This document shows, piece after piece, positions 10,839-20,156 of a stretch of DNA of 64,000 nucleotides (positions are counted from its first letter, which is position 1; each line of letters begins with the position of its first letter). The notes beneath the pieces were generated by a model. The model did no database searches. It was given only the letters and a program-made list of their open reading frames with translations, and had not been told where the DNA came from. The DNA is from CAVVUF01 sp963751425. Lineage in GTDB: Bacteria; Chloroflexota; Anaerolineae; Anaerolineales; UBA4823. The DNA is taken from the NCBI GenBank assembly GCA_963751425.1, contig CAVVUF010000002.1:558001-622000 (forward strand), in the 5' to 3' direction. The translations under genes and the position numbers were made by a program.

Positions 10839-10861
10839 TGCGCAGCATAACGGGAGTCCTT

Positions 10862-11707
10862 TTATTTTTGGAAGAAGGTAACCAGCATAAAGACAAAACA
10901 GGCTGCCACGAAAACCAGGGTCAAAGCCGCACCGATGTGCATGCCCAGCGTCTGGCGTTTTCTCTCTTCGTAACTTAATGCGATGGCTGCCAACAAGCCG
11001 CCGACAAAGCCTCCCAGGTGTCCCCAATTATCAACGTTCGGCATTACCAGCCCAAACCCAAAGCTAATGACGGCCAGGATGGCGATCTGCCGGAAGATGG
11101 CAGATCCGAATGTGCCTCCCCGGTTGCGCCCATAATAGATCAACGCTCCAAAAAGACCGAAAATAGCGCCCGATGCACCCACAAAGAAAGGTGTTCCCGC
11201 CAGGACAGAAGCTGTGGAACCAACCAAACCAGCGAAGGTATAGATGATCAAAAACCGTGAGGCTCCAAATAGCTCTTCAACCCAAGCCCCGCTGCGGCGC
11301 AGCCATAGCATATTGAACAGGATGTGCATAACACTTCCGTGTAAATAAGTGGCGGTGATCAGCGTCCACCATTCTCCTGCCATCCAGGGGATGCGTCCCC
11401 CCATACCGAGCTTATACAGCGCCTGGTTGGAGGGTGAGAGGAAGCTGAATATGCTGTTGAAGGTCAGCGCATTGGGTAAATCCAGGGCAATACTCAACGC
11501 GTAGAGCAGAAAGCAAACCAGGACAATCCCATCAACAAAGGAAAGTCTACCGCGAATCAGCTCTCCCAAGATCGGCACGGATCCATAAAAGCTGGGTCTC
11601 TTTAACCCGCAATGGATGCATTTGGGAGTGTTTGCACTGACCAGCTTCCGGCACCTTGGACAGGGTATTGCAGCTGGATGCAGCCTGGGAGGGTTTTTAG
11701 GCCGCAT
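10862..11707 (-). CDS. Rhomboid family intramembrane serine protease with N-terminal zinc ribbon
   Basis: 281 residues. An N-terminal zinc ribbon (C16xxC19 and C30xxC33) is followed by six or seven membrane segments. The rhomboid catalytic dyad is S179 in GASGAIFG and H230 in NWGHLGGF. The HGSVMHILFN motif (H123, H128, N132) of the oxyanion region is also present. It cleaves substrates within the membrane. The zinc ribbon suggests regulation or substrate recruitment on the cytoplasmic side. It is convergent with the nitrilase gene, with only a 23-bp gap. Confidence 0.93.
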   Translation of the reverse strand: MRPKNPPRLHPAAIPCPRCRKLVSANTPKCIHCGLKRPSFYGSVPILGELIRGRLSFVDGIVLVCFLLYALSIALDLPNALTFNSIFSFLSPSNQALYKLGMGGRIPWMAGEWWTLITATYLHGSVMHILFNMLWLRRSGAWVEELFGASRFLIIYTFAGLVGSTASVLAGTPFFVGASGAIFGLFGALIYYGRNRGGTFGSAIFRQIAILAVISFGFGLVMPNVDNWGHLGGFVGGLLAAIALSYEERKRQTLGMHIGAALTLVFVAACFVFMLVTFFQK

Positions 11708-11719
11708 GCCGGGCGGTGC

Positions 11720-12553
11720 CTATTCCAGAGAGCGTTTGCTGCGGGTTTTCTGAAGCTCGAATTCGGGCACCTGTCCCTGGAGAAGATCAAACGAGATATC
11801 GATCACTTCTCTGGCTTCATCAGGGGTGGTTGTGCCGATTGTGACCATATCTTGGGGGCGGATTGTGCTCCACACAAATGCAAGGCCTACCACTGGAAGG
11901 AGACGGCCAGCAGCCAGGGGTTTAATGGTCATCACGGGTTTTTGGGCCTGGCGAATGATGCGCATGACCCAGTCAGCTTCAACCTGCATCAAGAAGCCGG
12001 CGGCATTATAGAGCTGGATATAGGTTTCCACATCTGCCCCGGTGCGATCGGCGTAAACGGGCGTCTCGGGCATGTGGGTTGAAAGCCCAGGGATCATCCC
12101 TCGATCACGGATCATGCGTGTGTAATGATCAATATCTCGGATCGTACCCGACCTGCGGTCAAGCAGGGCATCGATGACGCACTGGTGCGGCATGCAGAAG
12201 GTGGCGCCCAGTTTTTTGCACTGGTCGAGCATTTTCTCGGGTTCACTCTCCGGAGCCCCGCCGGGATTGATGTTAAAAATGGGTGTCAAGATGCGGAGCA
12301 TGGGCTTGCCGGTGCGCTGCTCGGCTGCCTGGATCGCATATTCCAGGAGCTCGCTTGGAGGCGCCATTACCGCATCGATATCGCGTTCCAGGAAAGCAGT
12401 CAAGATATCAGTAATCTTGTCGCGTGTTTGGAGCTGCTTGATAAAATGATCTTTTGCCAGGCTGGTATGTGAATAACCCAGGAACCAGTTCGAACCGATA
12501 ATCAATCTTGGCAGGCTGACGCCGCCAACCAGGGTGCGGGGGAATTGTTCCAT
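11720..12553 (-). CDS. Conserved protein with aldo/keto-reductase-like TIM barrel features
   Basis: 277 residues. I do not recognise a named family with certainty. The C-terminal third (MTIKPLAAGRLLPVVG, then MVTIGTTTPDEAREVID) resembles the cofactor-binding end of aldo/keto reductases, and the alternating strand/helix pattern fits a TIM barrel. The usual AKR tetrad with the DxxxxY motif is not evident, so it may be non-reductive. It lies 12 bp upstream of the rhomboid gene on the same strand. Confidence 0.55.
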   Translation of the reverse strand: MEQFPRTLVGGVSLPRLIIGSNWFLGYSHTSLAKDHFIKQLQTRDKITDILTAFLERDIDAVMAPPSELLEYAIQAAEQRTGKPMLRILTPIFNINPGGAPESEPEKMLDQCKKLGATFCMPHQCVIDALLDRRSGTIRDIDHYTRMIRDRGMIPGLSTHMPETPVYADRTGADVETYIQLYNAAGFLMQVEADWVMRIIRQAQKPVMTIKPLAAGRLLPVVGLAFVWSTIRPQDMVTIGTTTPDEAREVIDISFDLLQGQVPEFELQKTRSKRSLE

Positions 12554-12647
12554 CCGGGGGGTATCCTTTCTCGTTTAGTTTAGATAATTATAGCTTATTC
12601 TTTTACGCAATGTGGAGATGGGTATCATTTCCCTGGCGAAGATTGAT

Positions 12648-12968
12648 CTAACGGATGGCTTGGAGGATTAGCAAGGATGCCATTCCTACTACAATGGTCA
12701 GCAGCATGCTGCGCGTCTTCCAGCCGACCAGGGCTGCTAAAATGCCAGCGATCAGCCGGTCATTTCGAAGCGTGGGATCAATCGTGCCCGAATGGGCAAG
12801 AATCTCAGGGAATATGATGGCAGAAAGCACTGCCGGTGGGACAAAACGTAGGCTGCGCTGCAGCCAGGTAGGGAACTGGAATTTTCCGGTCAGTGCTATG
12901 AAAGAAAGCCGGGTCAAGTAGGTCAGCAGGCCGGCGATGAGCATAACAATCCAGAGCGTCATTTCCAC
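12648..12968 (-). CDS. azlD: AzlD-like branched-chain amino acid export subunit
   Basis: 106 residues with four hydrophobic segments, the usual size of AzlD. The N-terminal TYLTRLSFIAL and the LRFVPPAVLSAIIFPEIL segment are characteristic. It overlaps the upstream azlC gene by 10 bases. AzlD is the small partner that AzlC needs for export of branched-chain amino acids or their analogues. Confidence 0.9.
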   Translation of the reverse strand: MEMTLWIVMLIAGLLTYLTRLSFIALTGKFQFPTWLQRSLRFVPPAVLSAIIFPEILAHSGTIDPTLRNDRLIAGILAALVGWKTRSMLLTIVVGMASLLILQAIR

Positions 12969-13657
12969 CTCTCCAGTAACAAACCCACCAGGATGCCTAC
13001 GAGCGCGGCCGCAACCAACCCCAGTTTGTAAGGTAAGCCAACGCCCAATACCGCGATCAGCCCGGCTGCCAGGGCGGCGCCTACACTGGGCTTATCTTTC
13101 ATGAGCGGCATGAGCAGGGCAATGAACGTTAGTGCCAGCGTAAAATCCAGCGACCAGGCGGCGGGGATCACCGCTCCCACCAGGATTCCTGCTGCAGTGC
13201 TGACTTGCCACGTCGTCCATAGGGCCAGGCCTGCGCCGAGAAAGTACCAATGGCTGGCTGGCTTTACCCCATCCTGGTCATAGTGGATGATCGCGATCGC
13301 ATAGGCTTCGTCTGTCAGCAGGTAAGCCAACAGCGCTTTCCAACCACCTGAAAGCTTGCTGATAAAAGGGGCGATGGAGGCACTGTAAAGGGCATGGCGC
13401 AGGTTGACAATAAAAATCGTCAGGATCATCACCAAGGCCGGAGTACCGTTTCCAACCAGCTGGGTGGTCACGAATTGGGATGAGCCCGCAAAGACGATGG
13501 CCGACATGGCTTGTGCGGCACCTGCAGGGATGCCTGCTTCCAGCGCCAGCACGCCATAAATCATGCCGAATGGGAACACCCCAATCAGTAAGGGCAGCTC
13601 GGCTTTGATGCCGGCCCAGAACATGGGCAGGCGCGCTTGTTTCAGAGGCTTATCCAT
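12959..13657 (-). CDS. azlC: AzlC-like branched-chain amino acid permease
   Basis: 232 residues, a polytopic membrane protein. It has the AzlC hallmarks LPLLIGVFPFGMIYGVLA at residues about 19-36, SAIVFAGSSQFV and NLRHALYSASIAPF. It is the large subunit of the two-gene AzlCD exporter, and azlD follows with an overlap. No regulator gene is adjacent. Confidence 0.93.
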   Translation of the reverse strand: MDKPLKQARLPMFWAGIKAELPLLIGVFPFGMIYGVLALEAGIPAGAAQAMSAIVFAGSSQFVTTQLVGNGTPALVMILTIFIVNLRHALYSASIAPFISKLSGGWKALLAYLLTDEAYAIAIIHYDQDGVKPASHWYFLGAGLALWTTWQVSTAAGILVGAVIPAAWSLDFTLALTFIALLMPLMKDKPSVGAALAAGLIAVLGVGLPYKLGLVAAALVGILVGLLLERWK

Positions 13658-13806
13658 CGGGCAATTTTACACTGCTTTTTCTGCTTCGGCTTGCTGGAAT
13701 TCATATTCTCATTAGAATTATGATGTTGGTCTACCCGTGAATGGTGCGCCTTATCACCCAGGCGCGTAGCCAGGTGCCAGAACTGTTGGATTGAGGAGTT
13801 GTGAAA

Positions 13807-14879
13807 ATGCGTGAATATCAGATTGCTGTTATCCCTGGAGATGGGATTGGGCAGGAAGTCATGCCAGAAGGTTTGAAAGCCCTGCGTGCAGCTGCCGAGA
13901 TAGATGGCGGCTTTGGGCTGAACTTTACCAGCTTTCCCTGGGGATGTGAATATTATCTGAAAAATGGGGAGATGATGCCGTATAACGGCTTAAAATTCTT
14001 TCCGAATATGACGCCATTTATTTTGGGGCGGTAGGTTTTCCAACTGTTCCAGATGAGATCTCTTTGCGCAGGCTGCGGTTGGCGATCTGCCAGGGTTTCG
14101 ACCAATATGCCTGCGTTCGCCCTGCACTCCTCCTGCCTGGAATTGAGAGCCCTTTGAGGACAAAGAGGGAGGGGGAAATTGATTTTGTGGTGGTGCGCGA
14201 GAATACCGAAGGCGAATACAGCGGCGCAGGGGGCAGGGTGCATCGCGGTCTGCCGCTCGAAGTTGCTGTGCAAGAGACGGTTTTTACCCGCCGCGGCGTT
14301 GAGCGCATCATCCGTTTTGCTTTCCAGCTTGCTCGTTCTCGCCCAAAGAAGAAGCTGGCGAATGTCACGAAGACGAATGCCATGGGGGATGTCTTTGGCC
14401 TCTGGGATGAGATCTTCGCGGAAACTGCGCGGGCGTATCCGGATGTGCAGACCGAACGGGTCCTGGTGGATGCTATGGCGGCGCGCTTTGTCCTGCACCC
14501 CGAGACTTTAGATGTGGTTGTGGCTTCGAACCTTCACGCCGATATCCTGACCGATTTAGGTGGTGCGGTCAGCGGCAGCCTGGGGCTGGCTCCCAGTGCG
14601 AATCTGAACCCGGAGAGGGAATACCCTTCGATGTTCGAGCCCGTCCATGGCTCAGCGCCAGATATCTTCGGTAAGGGGATTGCCAACCCGGTGGCTATGA
14701 TCTGGAGTGGGGTGCTGTTGCTGGATTTCTTGGGGGAAAAAAGCGCTGCGGAGATCATTCTGGATGCGATCAAGAGCATCATGAAGGATGGTGAATTGCG
14801 TACTCCAGATCTGGGAGGAGAAGCCAGGACAGAAGAAGTTGGCGATGCAATCACGGAGCAGATCAGAATATTGAAATGA
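13807..14879 (+). CDS. Isocitrate/isopropylmalate/tartrate dehydrogenase family protein (frameshifted)
   Basis: About 357 residues. ATG 13807 is preferred over GTG 13801 because the GAGGAG ribosome binding site (13793-13798) then has a proper 8-base gap. The N-terminus has the family motif IAVIPGDGIGQEV. A one-base shift near 14000-14012 is needed: the frame after it reads DAIYFGAVGFPTVPDEISLRR and continues to 14879 with FDQYACVRPALLLPG, RENTEGEYSG and EPVHGSAPDIFGKGIANP. The pattern GFDQYACVRP fits the tartrate dehydrogenase/D-malate dehydrogenase branch of these NAD-dependent decarboxylating enzymes. A terminator hairpin follows the stop. Confidence 0.87.
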
Positions 14880-14882
14880 AAA

Positions 14883-14906
14883 CCCCTGCTCTAGAACGAG
14901 CAGGGG
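14883..14906 (-). terminator. Rho-independent terminator
   Basis: The arms CCCCTGCTC (14883-14891) and GAGCAGGGG (14898-14906) pair perfectly over 9 bp with a 6-base loop. Read on the minus strand the hairpin is followed by TTTTCATTTC, so it best terminates the minus-strand gene at 14938-15246. It may also act on the converging dehydrogenase transcript. Confidence 0.8.
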
Positions 14907-14937
14907 CAGATCTGTCTATTATTATTTAGTTTGAAAA

Positions 14938-15246
14938 CTACTTACCGCTAACGTGTGCAGCAACTGCACCGGGAGCAGATTGAGCCAGGTTGCTGACCAG
15001 GTAACCGAAGGTGCGTCCATCCACGCCGTGAGCTGCTGGCGTGCCGCCGCTGTTTCCACCCGAGCTGCTGACGTGCTCTGCAACTGCGCCGGGGGCCGAT
15101 TGGGCCAGGCCGCTGACTGCTGCGCCGAAGGTTTTGCCATCGACACCATGGGCTGCAGGTGCGCCACCTGTACCAGCAAAAGCTGAACCGAAGGCGAACA
15201 CTGCTATGAAAGCCGCTAATATGATACTAACTGTAAACTTTTTCAT
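14938..15246 (-). CDS. Small secreted protein with two 31-residue repeats
   Basis: 102 residues. Signal peptide: MKK, a hydrophobic core and a likely cleavage after SAFA (residue about 24). The mature part is two near-identical units at residues 30-60 and 70-100, each running from PAAHGVDG to HVS and differing at about five positions, separated by a Gly/Ser linker. Start: ATG 15246 behind an AGGAG site. It is flanked by its own terminator (14883-14906) and by another terminator upstream, so it is a single-gene unit. I do not recognise the repeat. Both units are rich in Ala, Gly and Ser and contain no cysteine. Confidence 0.8.
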   Translation of the reverse strand: MKKFTVSIILAAFIAVFAFGSAFAGTGGAPAAHGVDGKTFGAAVSGLAQSAPGAVAEHVSSSGGNSGGTPAAHGVDGRTFGYLVSNLAQSAPGAVAAHVSGK

Positions 15247-15304
15247 TGTATTTTCTCCTGAATTTATAAGATTTGTGTACCAAATATCTGTTCATAATAA
15301 TAAC

Positions 15305-15342
15305 AAAACCTATACAATTAGTCAATATATTGTATAGGTTTT
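15305..15342 (-). terminator. 14-bp inverted repeat with A/T flanks, terminator-like
   Basis: AAAACCTATACAAT (15305-15318) and ATTGTATAGGTTTT (15329-15342) are perfect complements around a 10-base spacer. On the minus strand it follows the GTPase remnant and ends in TTTTGTTATT, as expected for a terminator. Its AT-rich stem and position upstream of the small secreted gene would also suit an operator. Confidence 0.6.
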
Positions 15343-15362
15343 TAATGGAATTCTCATTTTGT

Positions 15363-15850
15363 TTATACTGGGATTTCGACGATTTCCCCATCCTGCAGTA
15401 CATAGTTTTGCTGCACCATTTGCCCATCGTGCACGGCCTTGCCCCACACGCGGGCATTTTTCATGTTTTCAAGAAAATCCTTGTGGATCCTGCCTGCCGG
15501 GTTTCATCACAAAGGGCACTCTGTGGTCAACCTCTTTACCTGGTGCTTTCGTGTAGACCCGCAGATTATCCAGGTTGGCGCCTCGGATCAGGTCTTTCAG
15601 CCTGGGCTCGACATAGTCCGGGCTGAGCGGCGGGGTATCAATGAGCTGGATTTGGATGTTCTCAAAGGGCATTATGGCGGGCGATGGCTCGAAGGTAGGG
15701 GGAGAAGCAGCGGACTGGGAAATTTCCGTAGTGAAATCAGCATATAAGGTTGTTTTACCAACGCTTGATGGCCCGATGATTGCCACCTATGCGGCGCCAG
15801 CCCGCAGGATTTTGAAAGCTAATTCCCGCCTGGCAGCCCCTTTTTGACTC
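15363..15850 (-). pseudogene. Remnant of Obg/DRG-type GTPase with TGS domain
   Basis: The sequence keeps a start-proximal P-loop (IIGPSSVGKTTL, near 15770), the switch region QIQLIDTPPLSPDYVEP and, after an internal deletion at about 15580 (between GANLDNL and RVYTKAPGK), a TGS domain. The last 40 residues of the TGS domain (KDFLENMKNARVWGKAVHDG...) are in a different frame, ending at 15363. In intact relatives more than 100 residues of the G domain lie between these points. A stop also separates the AFKILRAGAA segment from the P-loop. With a deletion plus frame changes this is a true pseudogene, unlike most other interrupted genes here. Confidence 0.75.
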
Positions 15851-15868
15851 TGCGCTTCATCGTTCAGC

Positions 15869-16831
15869 TTAGCCGGTGCGCCAGTCGCTGGCCTGATCGA
15901 TCGCTCCAACATCCTCCTGGGTTAGCTTGATTTCCAGGCTGCCCAGGATTTCTTTTAATTGCTCGACACTGTTGGCGCCGATGATAGGTGAAGTGATCGC
16001 CGGGCGCTGCAGCAGCCAGGCCAGGGCCATTTGTGCCACGCTGGCGTTGTGAGCCTTTCCACGTTCCTCCAGAAGGTCAATGAGCTGGAAGTTATTCTCG
16101 GTGAAGTATTTTTTCAAACCCTCGGCGCGGGCGCTGTCTGGGGTCGCCTCCCGGCGGTATTTTCCGGTTAAGAAGCCCCCTTGCAGCGGACTGTAAGGGA
16201 TCACGCCAACTCCCTGGTCCAGGCAGACAGCCTCATGCTCGCGCTCGAAATCTGCCCTCCGCACCAGGCTGTAGGGCGGCTGCGAGCTGATGAAGCGGTT
16301 CAGGTTGTATTTGTCGCTGATCCACAGCGCCTTGGTCAGCCGCCAGGCGGGCTCATTCGAGCATCCCAGGTAGCGCACTTTGCCGGCTTTCACCAGGTCA
16401 TCCAAAGCGCGCAAGGTCTCTTCCTGGGGTACATCATAATTCGGCCAGTGGGTTTGGTAGAGATCGATGTAATCTGTCTGCAGGCGGGTCAAGCTGTCTT
16501 CGACAGCTTTCATCACATGTCCGCGGCTCACGCCGCCCCCGTTCGGACCTGGCCACAATTTGCCATTAAATTTGGTTGCCAGCACGATCTGAATGCGGTT
16601 ACCGCGCGCTTTTAGCCAGCGCCCGATGATGGATTCGCTGACCCCTCCCGGGTTGCCTTCCACCCAGGCCGAGTAGATATCCGCGGTGTCAATGAAATTG
16701 CCGCCAGCCTCAAAGTAAGCATCCATAACCTGGAAAGCTGCTTGCTCATCGGATGTCCAACCGAACTGCATCGAACCCAGGCATAGGGGGGCTACTTTTA
16801 AACCGGAGTTTCCTAACCGTCGATAATCCAT
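15869..16831 (-). CDS. Aldo/keto reductase
   Basis: 320 residues, full length for the AKR family. The catalytic tetrad is visible: D48 and Y53 in NFIDTADIYSAW, K87 in ATKFNGK and H128 in YQTHWPNYD. The C-terminal motif IIGANSVEQL binds NADP(H). The start MDYRRLGNSGLKV is typical. It reduces aldehydes or ketones; the substrate is not predictable. It lies just upstream of the GTPase remnant on the same strand. Confidence 0.95.
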   Translation of the reverse strand: MDYRRLGNSGLKVAPLCLGSMQFGWTSDEQAAFQVMDAYFEAGGNFIDTADIYSAWVEGNPGGVSESIIGRWLKARGNRIQIVLATKFNGKLWPGPNGGGVSRGHVMKAVEDSLTRLQTDYIDLYQTHWPNYDVPQEETLRALDDLVKAGKVRYLGCSNEPAWRLTKALWISDKYNLNRFISSQPPYSLVRRADFEREHEAVCLDQGVGVIPYSPLQGGFLTGKYRREATPDSARAEGLKKYFTENNFQLIDLLEERGKAHNASVAQMALAWLLQRPAITSPIIGANSVEQLKEILGSLEIKLTQEDVGAIDQASDWRTG

Positions 16832-16956
16832 TCTATGGTCTCCTTTGTAATTCGGATGTCGAAATAAATACAGGTTCTGTTAGCGGATATGCTTAACCGA
16901 AAGGTACTTTAGGCCGTAATTATAAGCGATCAATCTACTCCCACACCTGCTTTCAT

Positions 16957-18459
16957 TCATTTATCTCCCTTAGGGATCAATTTTCCAGAGCTGGTAAGGG
17001 TTGGGTGCACTGTGGGATTGCCGTAGTAGTAGATATTACCTGAGCTGGAAATCTTCGCTCGCAGGTCGTCGGTTACCCATACGGTGATCTTTCCGCTTGA
17101 GCTCAAGGTGATAACGGCTTCTTGTACTTTTAAGTCACCTGCCTGGAACGCACCAGAGCTGGATACATCCAGATCCAATTTGTTCGCCTCACCCCGAACG
17201 GTAATATTTCCTGTTGAGGTAAGTTCGGCAGTGATGTCATCTGCCCGAAGCTCCTGGATATCAATGCTGCCGCTGCTGGAGAGGGCCAGGTCAAAATCAC
17301 CGGTGGTGATGGATCCGACCTGCATGCTGCCGGAGCTGCTCACCTGCACGCCCTTGAGGTCCTTGACCGTCAGGGTGATTTGGGGAGGTTGGTTTGTGTG
17401 CACCTGCACCTGAGGCTGATAGCGGATAACCAATTTGCCCCCGCTCACATTGGTTGTCAGGTACGGCAGAACATTATCGTCCGCCGTGACGGTCAGTTCT
17501 TCTGCTGAGCCTTGCATGATCTCCAGCGTGGCGGGGATGGCTAATTCCACGCGGTCCACACCGCTGATCGTCCGGTTTTCGGTGACCTTGTTACCCGAGC
17601 CGGTGATCTGTTGTTCTTCTACATCCCCAAACTGGATGTCACCGATGCTTGCAAACCAGGCAGGTTGAGAAGGCAGGTTTAATTGGCCACCCGCCAGGCC
17701 GATCGTGAGCATGCCTGCCACAACCAATATCCCCAGGACAGCCCCCACCCAGGGTGAGCGGCTGCGGAAAATGAGGCCTACCCCACCCACAATCAGCAGC
17801 AGTGGCCATAGGTTTAGCATCATCCACAGGTTAACGGCAGGGATCCACCCCAACTCGTATAAGATTGCAGTGACGCCAATACCGATCATCAGGATCGGCC
17901 AGAACAAGTCGACATGTTCGCCCTCTGGCTTTCCAAGGTGCCAAATTCGTGAAACCAGCAGGACGAGGCCGAGAATGGCAAGAAGGCTCGCCCAAACCAG
18001 AGTGTTTCCCTGATGGTGCATTCCAATCATCGTGAAGATAAACTCCATGATGATGGCAAAGATGACGAAGAGGATCAAACCAGAGCGCATTGTCTCTTGT
18101 CCACGTTTGCGCAGCTCGGGCTGGTCGCTCCGGTAGCCATTGATCCAGACGCCTGCGCCAACTGCAAAGATGATCAACGCCCAGCAATAAGACCAGGCTT
18201 CCCAGTTGCCTGTAGCGTTCATGTAGAATAGAATCAGGCCGATCATAAACAGGATGCTGCCTGGGATTGCCAGCCCCGCCCGGCTGTTATCTCCCAAAGC
18301 CATGGCGATGAAAAAAGCAATTCCCACCCCCACCAAGATCAAAGGCCATAGATCATCCATATTCAGGAAGTTGAAGAAATTTCCAAACAAAGCAAGGACA
18401 CCGATAATTATCAGGACGCTACCGATAATAATTGCAGTAATGTTTCTGCTTTTGTCCAT
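16957..18459 (-). CDS. Membrane protein with C-terminal head-GIN (DUF2807) domain
   Basis: 500 residues. The first ~250 residues hold about eight membrane segments in pairs, with the TIGSVLIIIGVLALFGNF / LWPLILVGVGI pattern of DUF5668/LiaF-type domains repeated twice (again near residue 180: FWPILMIGIGVTAILY). After a TM near 245-265, residues about 290-495 form a beta-helical head-GIN domain. It has repeated SSSG/TSTGNI turns (VSSSGSMQVG, LSSSGSIDI, TSTGNITV, SSSGAFQ, SSSGKIT, SSSGNIYY). The head domain is predicted to lie outside the membrane. Its function is unclear; related proteins sit in envelope-stress or adhesion contexts. Confidence 0.82.
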   Translation of the reverse strand: MDKSRNITAIIIGSVLIIIGVLALFGNFFNFLNMDDLWPLILVGVGIAFFIAMALGDNSRAGLAIPGSILFMIGLILFYMNATGNWEAWSYCWALIIFAVGAGVWINGYRSDQPELRKRGQETMRSGLILFVIFAIIMEFIFTMIGMHHQGNTLVWASLLAILGLVLLVSRIWHLGKPEGEHVDLFWPILMIGIGVTAILYELGWIPAVNLWMMLNLWPLLLIVGGVGLIFRSRSPWVGAVLGILVVAGMLTIGLAGGQLNLPSQPAWFASIGDIQFGDVEEQQITGSGNKVTENRTISGVDRVELAIPATLEIMQGSAEELTVTADDNVLPYLTTNVSGGKLVIRYQPQVQVHTNQPPQITLTVKDLKGVQVSSSGSMQVGSITTGDFDLALSSSGSIDIQELRADDITAELTSTGNITVRGEANKLDLDVSSSGAFQAGDLKVQEAVITLSSSGKITVWVTDDLRAKISSSGNIYYYGNPTVHPTLTSSGKLIPKGDK

Positions 18460-18549
18460 CCGCTTCTCTCCTTTGGAATAGGTTGATTCTAATTATCGCG
18501 CATAATCCTCTTCAGATATATAGAAATCTCCCAGTTGTTCCCAAATCGA

Positions 18550-20124
18550 TTATTTTTCCGTGGGTGGTGTTTGGCGGGCGATATAATTTTCGATCAGCCG
18601 GTCATAGTTTCCCAGGTTCATTTGCAGGATCGTTTTAAGCCTTTCAGGATCGAGTATCTTGCCAGTGGCGATCAGCTTGAGCTTCGCGTAATATTCCGCC
18701 AGGTCAGGGTCAGCCAACTGGTTGGAGCCGGTTTCAAGACTTTCAACGTATCCTTCGGGTATCTCCCGGATAAAGTGCCCGATGCGCCAATCTTTGGGGT
18801 TGGGTATAGGCAATCTGGCAAGCAGCGGGTCTGCCAGTGCATATCGGTCAACGATATGCACGCCTGGGCCGGCAAAATAACCCAGGTAACCGATGCTGTA
18901 CTCGACGGATACGCCGCCCCTGGCTCTCAAGGCCAACCCGTCGCGCGCCCATGGATGGTTCGGGATGATGGGGGCGTGCCAGTCAATGTTCATCAACCCC
19001 GAGTCAATGAAATAATAGGCGCGCTCATCGGCAATTCCATCCGGGCTAATGGCTGTTTCGGAGGTTTTTGGCGTGTTCAGCTGCGTCGGTGCATGAGCCA
19101 TGAACCCCAAGATAAGCACTGAGACCAAGATGGCTGATTTGACTGCTTTCGGGAATGGGGGGATCAAGCGCACCAGGAGGATCACACTCACCAACAGCGG
19201 CCCAGCAAAGAAACGCCCGCTCATGAAGTCCCCACCGATAAAAAAGATATAAAGCAGGGAAAGAAGGTTGCCGAGAGCAATAGCTCTCTCCCCGTGTTTC
19301 CCGACGATAAAAGCCGTAATCATCCCTGCCAGGATGGTGAACAGTGTCAGGGGATCCCACTGGTAGAGGTTCTCAAAATACAGCCAACCTTGCCGGAACA
19401 GGTCGCTCTGCGAGACGCCCGTGTACAGCTTGGCGTAGGCGGTATTTGGGAAGGGGAAACCATAATAGAGCAGCGAGAAGGCCTCCCAGATCAGGAGAGG
19501 GAAGGAGCTGGCGACCAGGATCCAAAAGCATCGCCAGCTGCGCTGTTTCATCAAGATCATGACGAGGGCAGGCAAGTAGAACAGACCAGTATCCAGGCGG
19601 TTGACCATTGCCAGGGATGCAACGAGGCCGAGAAGAAAGACATGCTGATGGGTGGGGTGTTCTTGAAAGCGAAAGTACAGGATCAGAAATAGGGTCAGTA
19701 AAAGGTACGTCAGGGGATTTTCCAAACCGGAGGTGGCGTATTCCACAAAAGCAGGTGACAAGCAAAGGATGACCAACCCTATCGAAATGGAGAATAAATC
19801 ATCCGTAAATGCCAGGCTGACCAGGATGGCCACTGCCATAGAAAGCACAATACTCACCGCCAGGGTCGTGAAATAAGCCTCTTGAGTGAGTGCATAAAAG
19901 CCTGCGAGCAAAAACATCCATAACGGGTGAGTATAGACCTGCACACGTTCACCCGGGTTCCAGGTCAACCCATAGCCGTTGGTAAAGTTATCTACGGTGC
20001 GTAAGGTGATGTACGCATCATCGTTCACCCAGGCGGTTCGGATCAGGGTGATCGCGAAAAGTAAAAGAAGACCTGTCCGAACAATGCAGGCAGTGAGATT
20101 AGGTTTTTTAACTTGTGAATCCAT
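18550..20124 (-). CDS. GT-C type membrane glycosyltransferase (AftB/GT39-like)
   Basis: 524 residues with about ten membrane segments, then a soluble C-terminal part. The first loop carries the acidic motif WVNDDAYIT (residues about 27-35), followed by GYGLTWNPGERVQVYTHPLW, the layout of polyprenyl-phosphate-sugar-dependent arabinosyl/mannosyl transferases. It probably transfers sugars to envelope glycans outside the membrane. The C-terminal GYLGYFAGPGVHIVDRYALADPLLARLP segment is typical of this group. It lies directly downstream of the VWA gene (33-bp gap). Confidence 0.85.
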   Translation of the reverse strand: MDSQVKKPNLTACIVRTGLLLLFAITLIRTAWVNDDAYITLRTVDNFTNGYGLTWNPGERVQVYTHPLWMFLLAGFYALTQEAYFTTLAVSIVLSMAVAILVSLAFTDDLFSISIGLVILCLSPAFVEYATSGLENPLTYLLLTLFLILYFRFQEHPTHQHVFLLGLVASLAMVNRLDTGLFYLPALVMILMKQRSWRCFWILVASSFPLLIWEAFSLLYYGFPFPNTAYAKLYTGVSQSDLFRQGWLYFENLYQWDPLTLFTILAGMITAFIVGKHGERAIALGNLLSLLYIFFIGGDFMSGRFFAGPLLVSVILLVRLIPPFPKAVKSAILVSVLILGFMAHAPTQLNTPKTSETAISPDGIADERAYYFIDSGLMNIDWHAPIIPNHPWARDGLALRARGGVSVEYSIGYLGYFAGPGVHIVDRYALADPLLARLPIPNPKDWRIGHFIREIPEGYVESLETGSNQLADPDLAEYYAKLKLIATGKILDPERLKTILQMNLGNYDRLIENYIARQTPPTEK

Positions 20125-20156
20125 AACCCGTTAAAGAAAGGTGGTACGAAATATTC

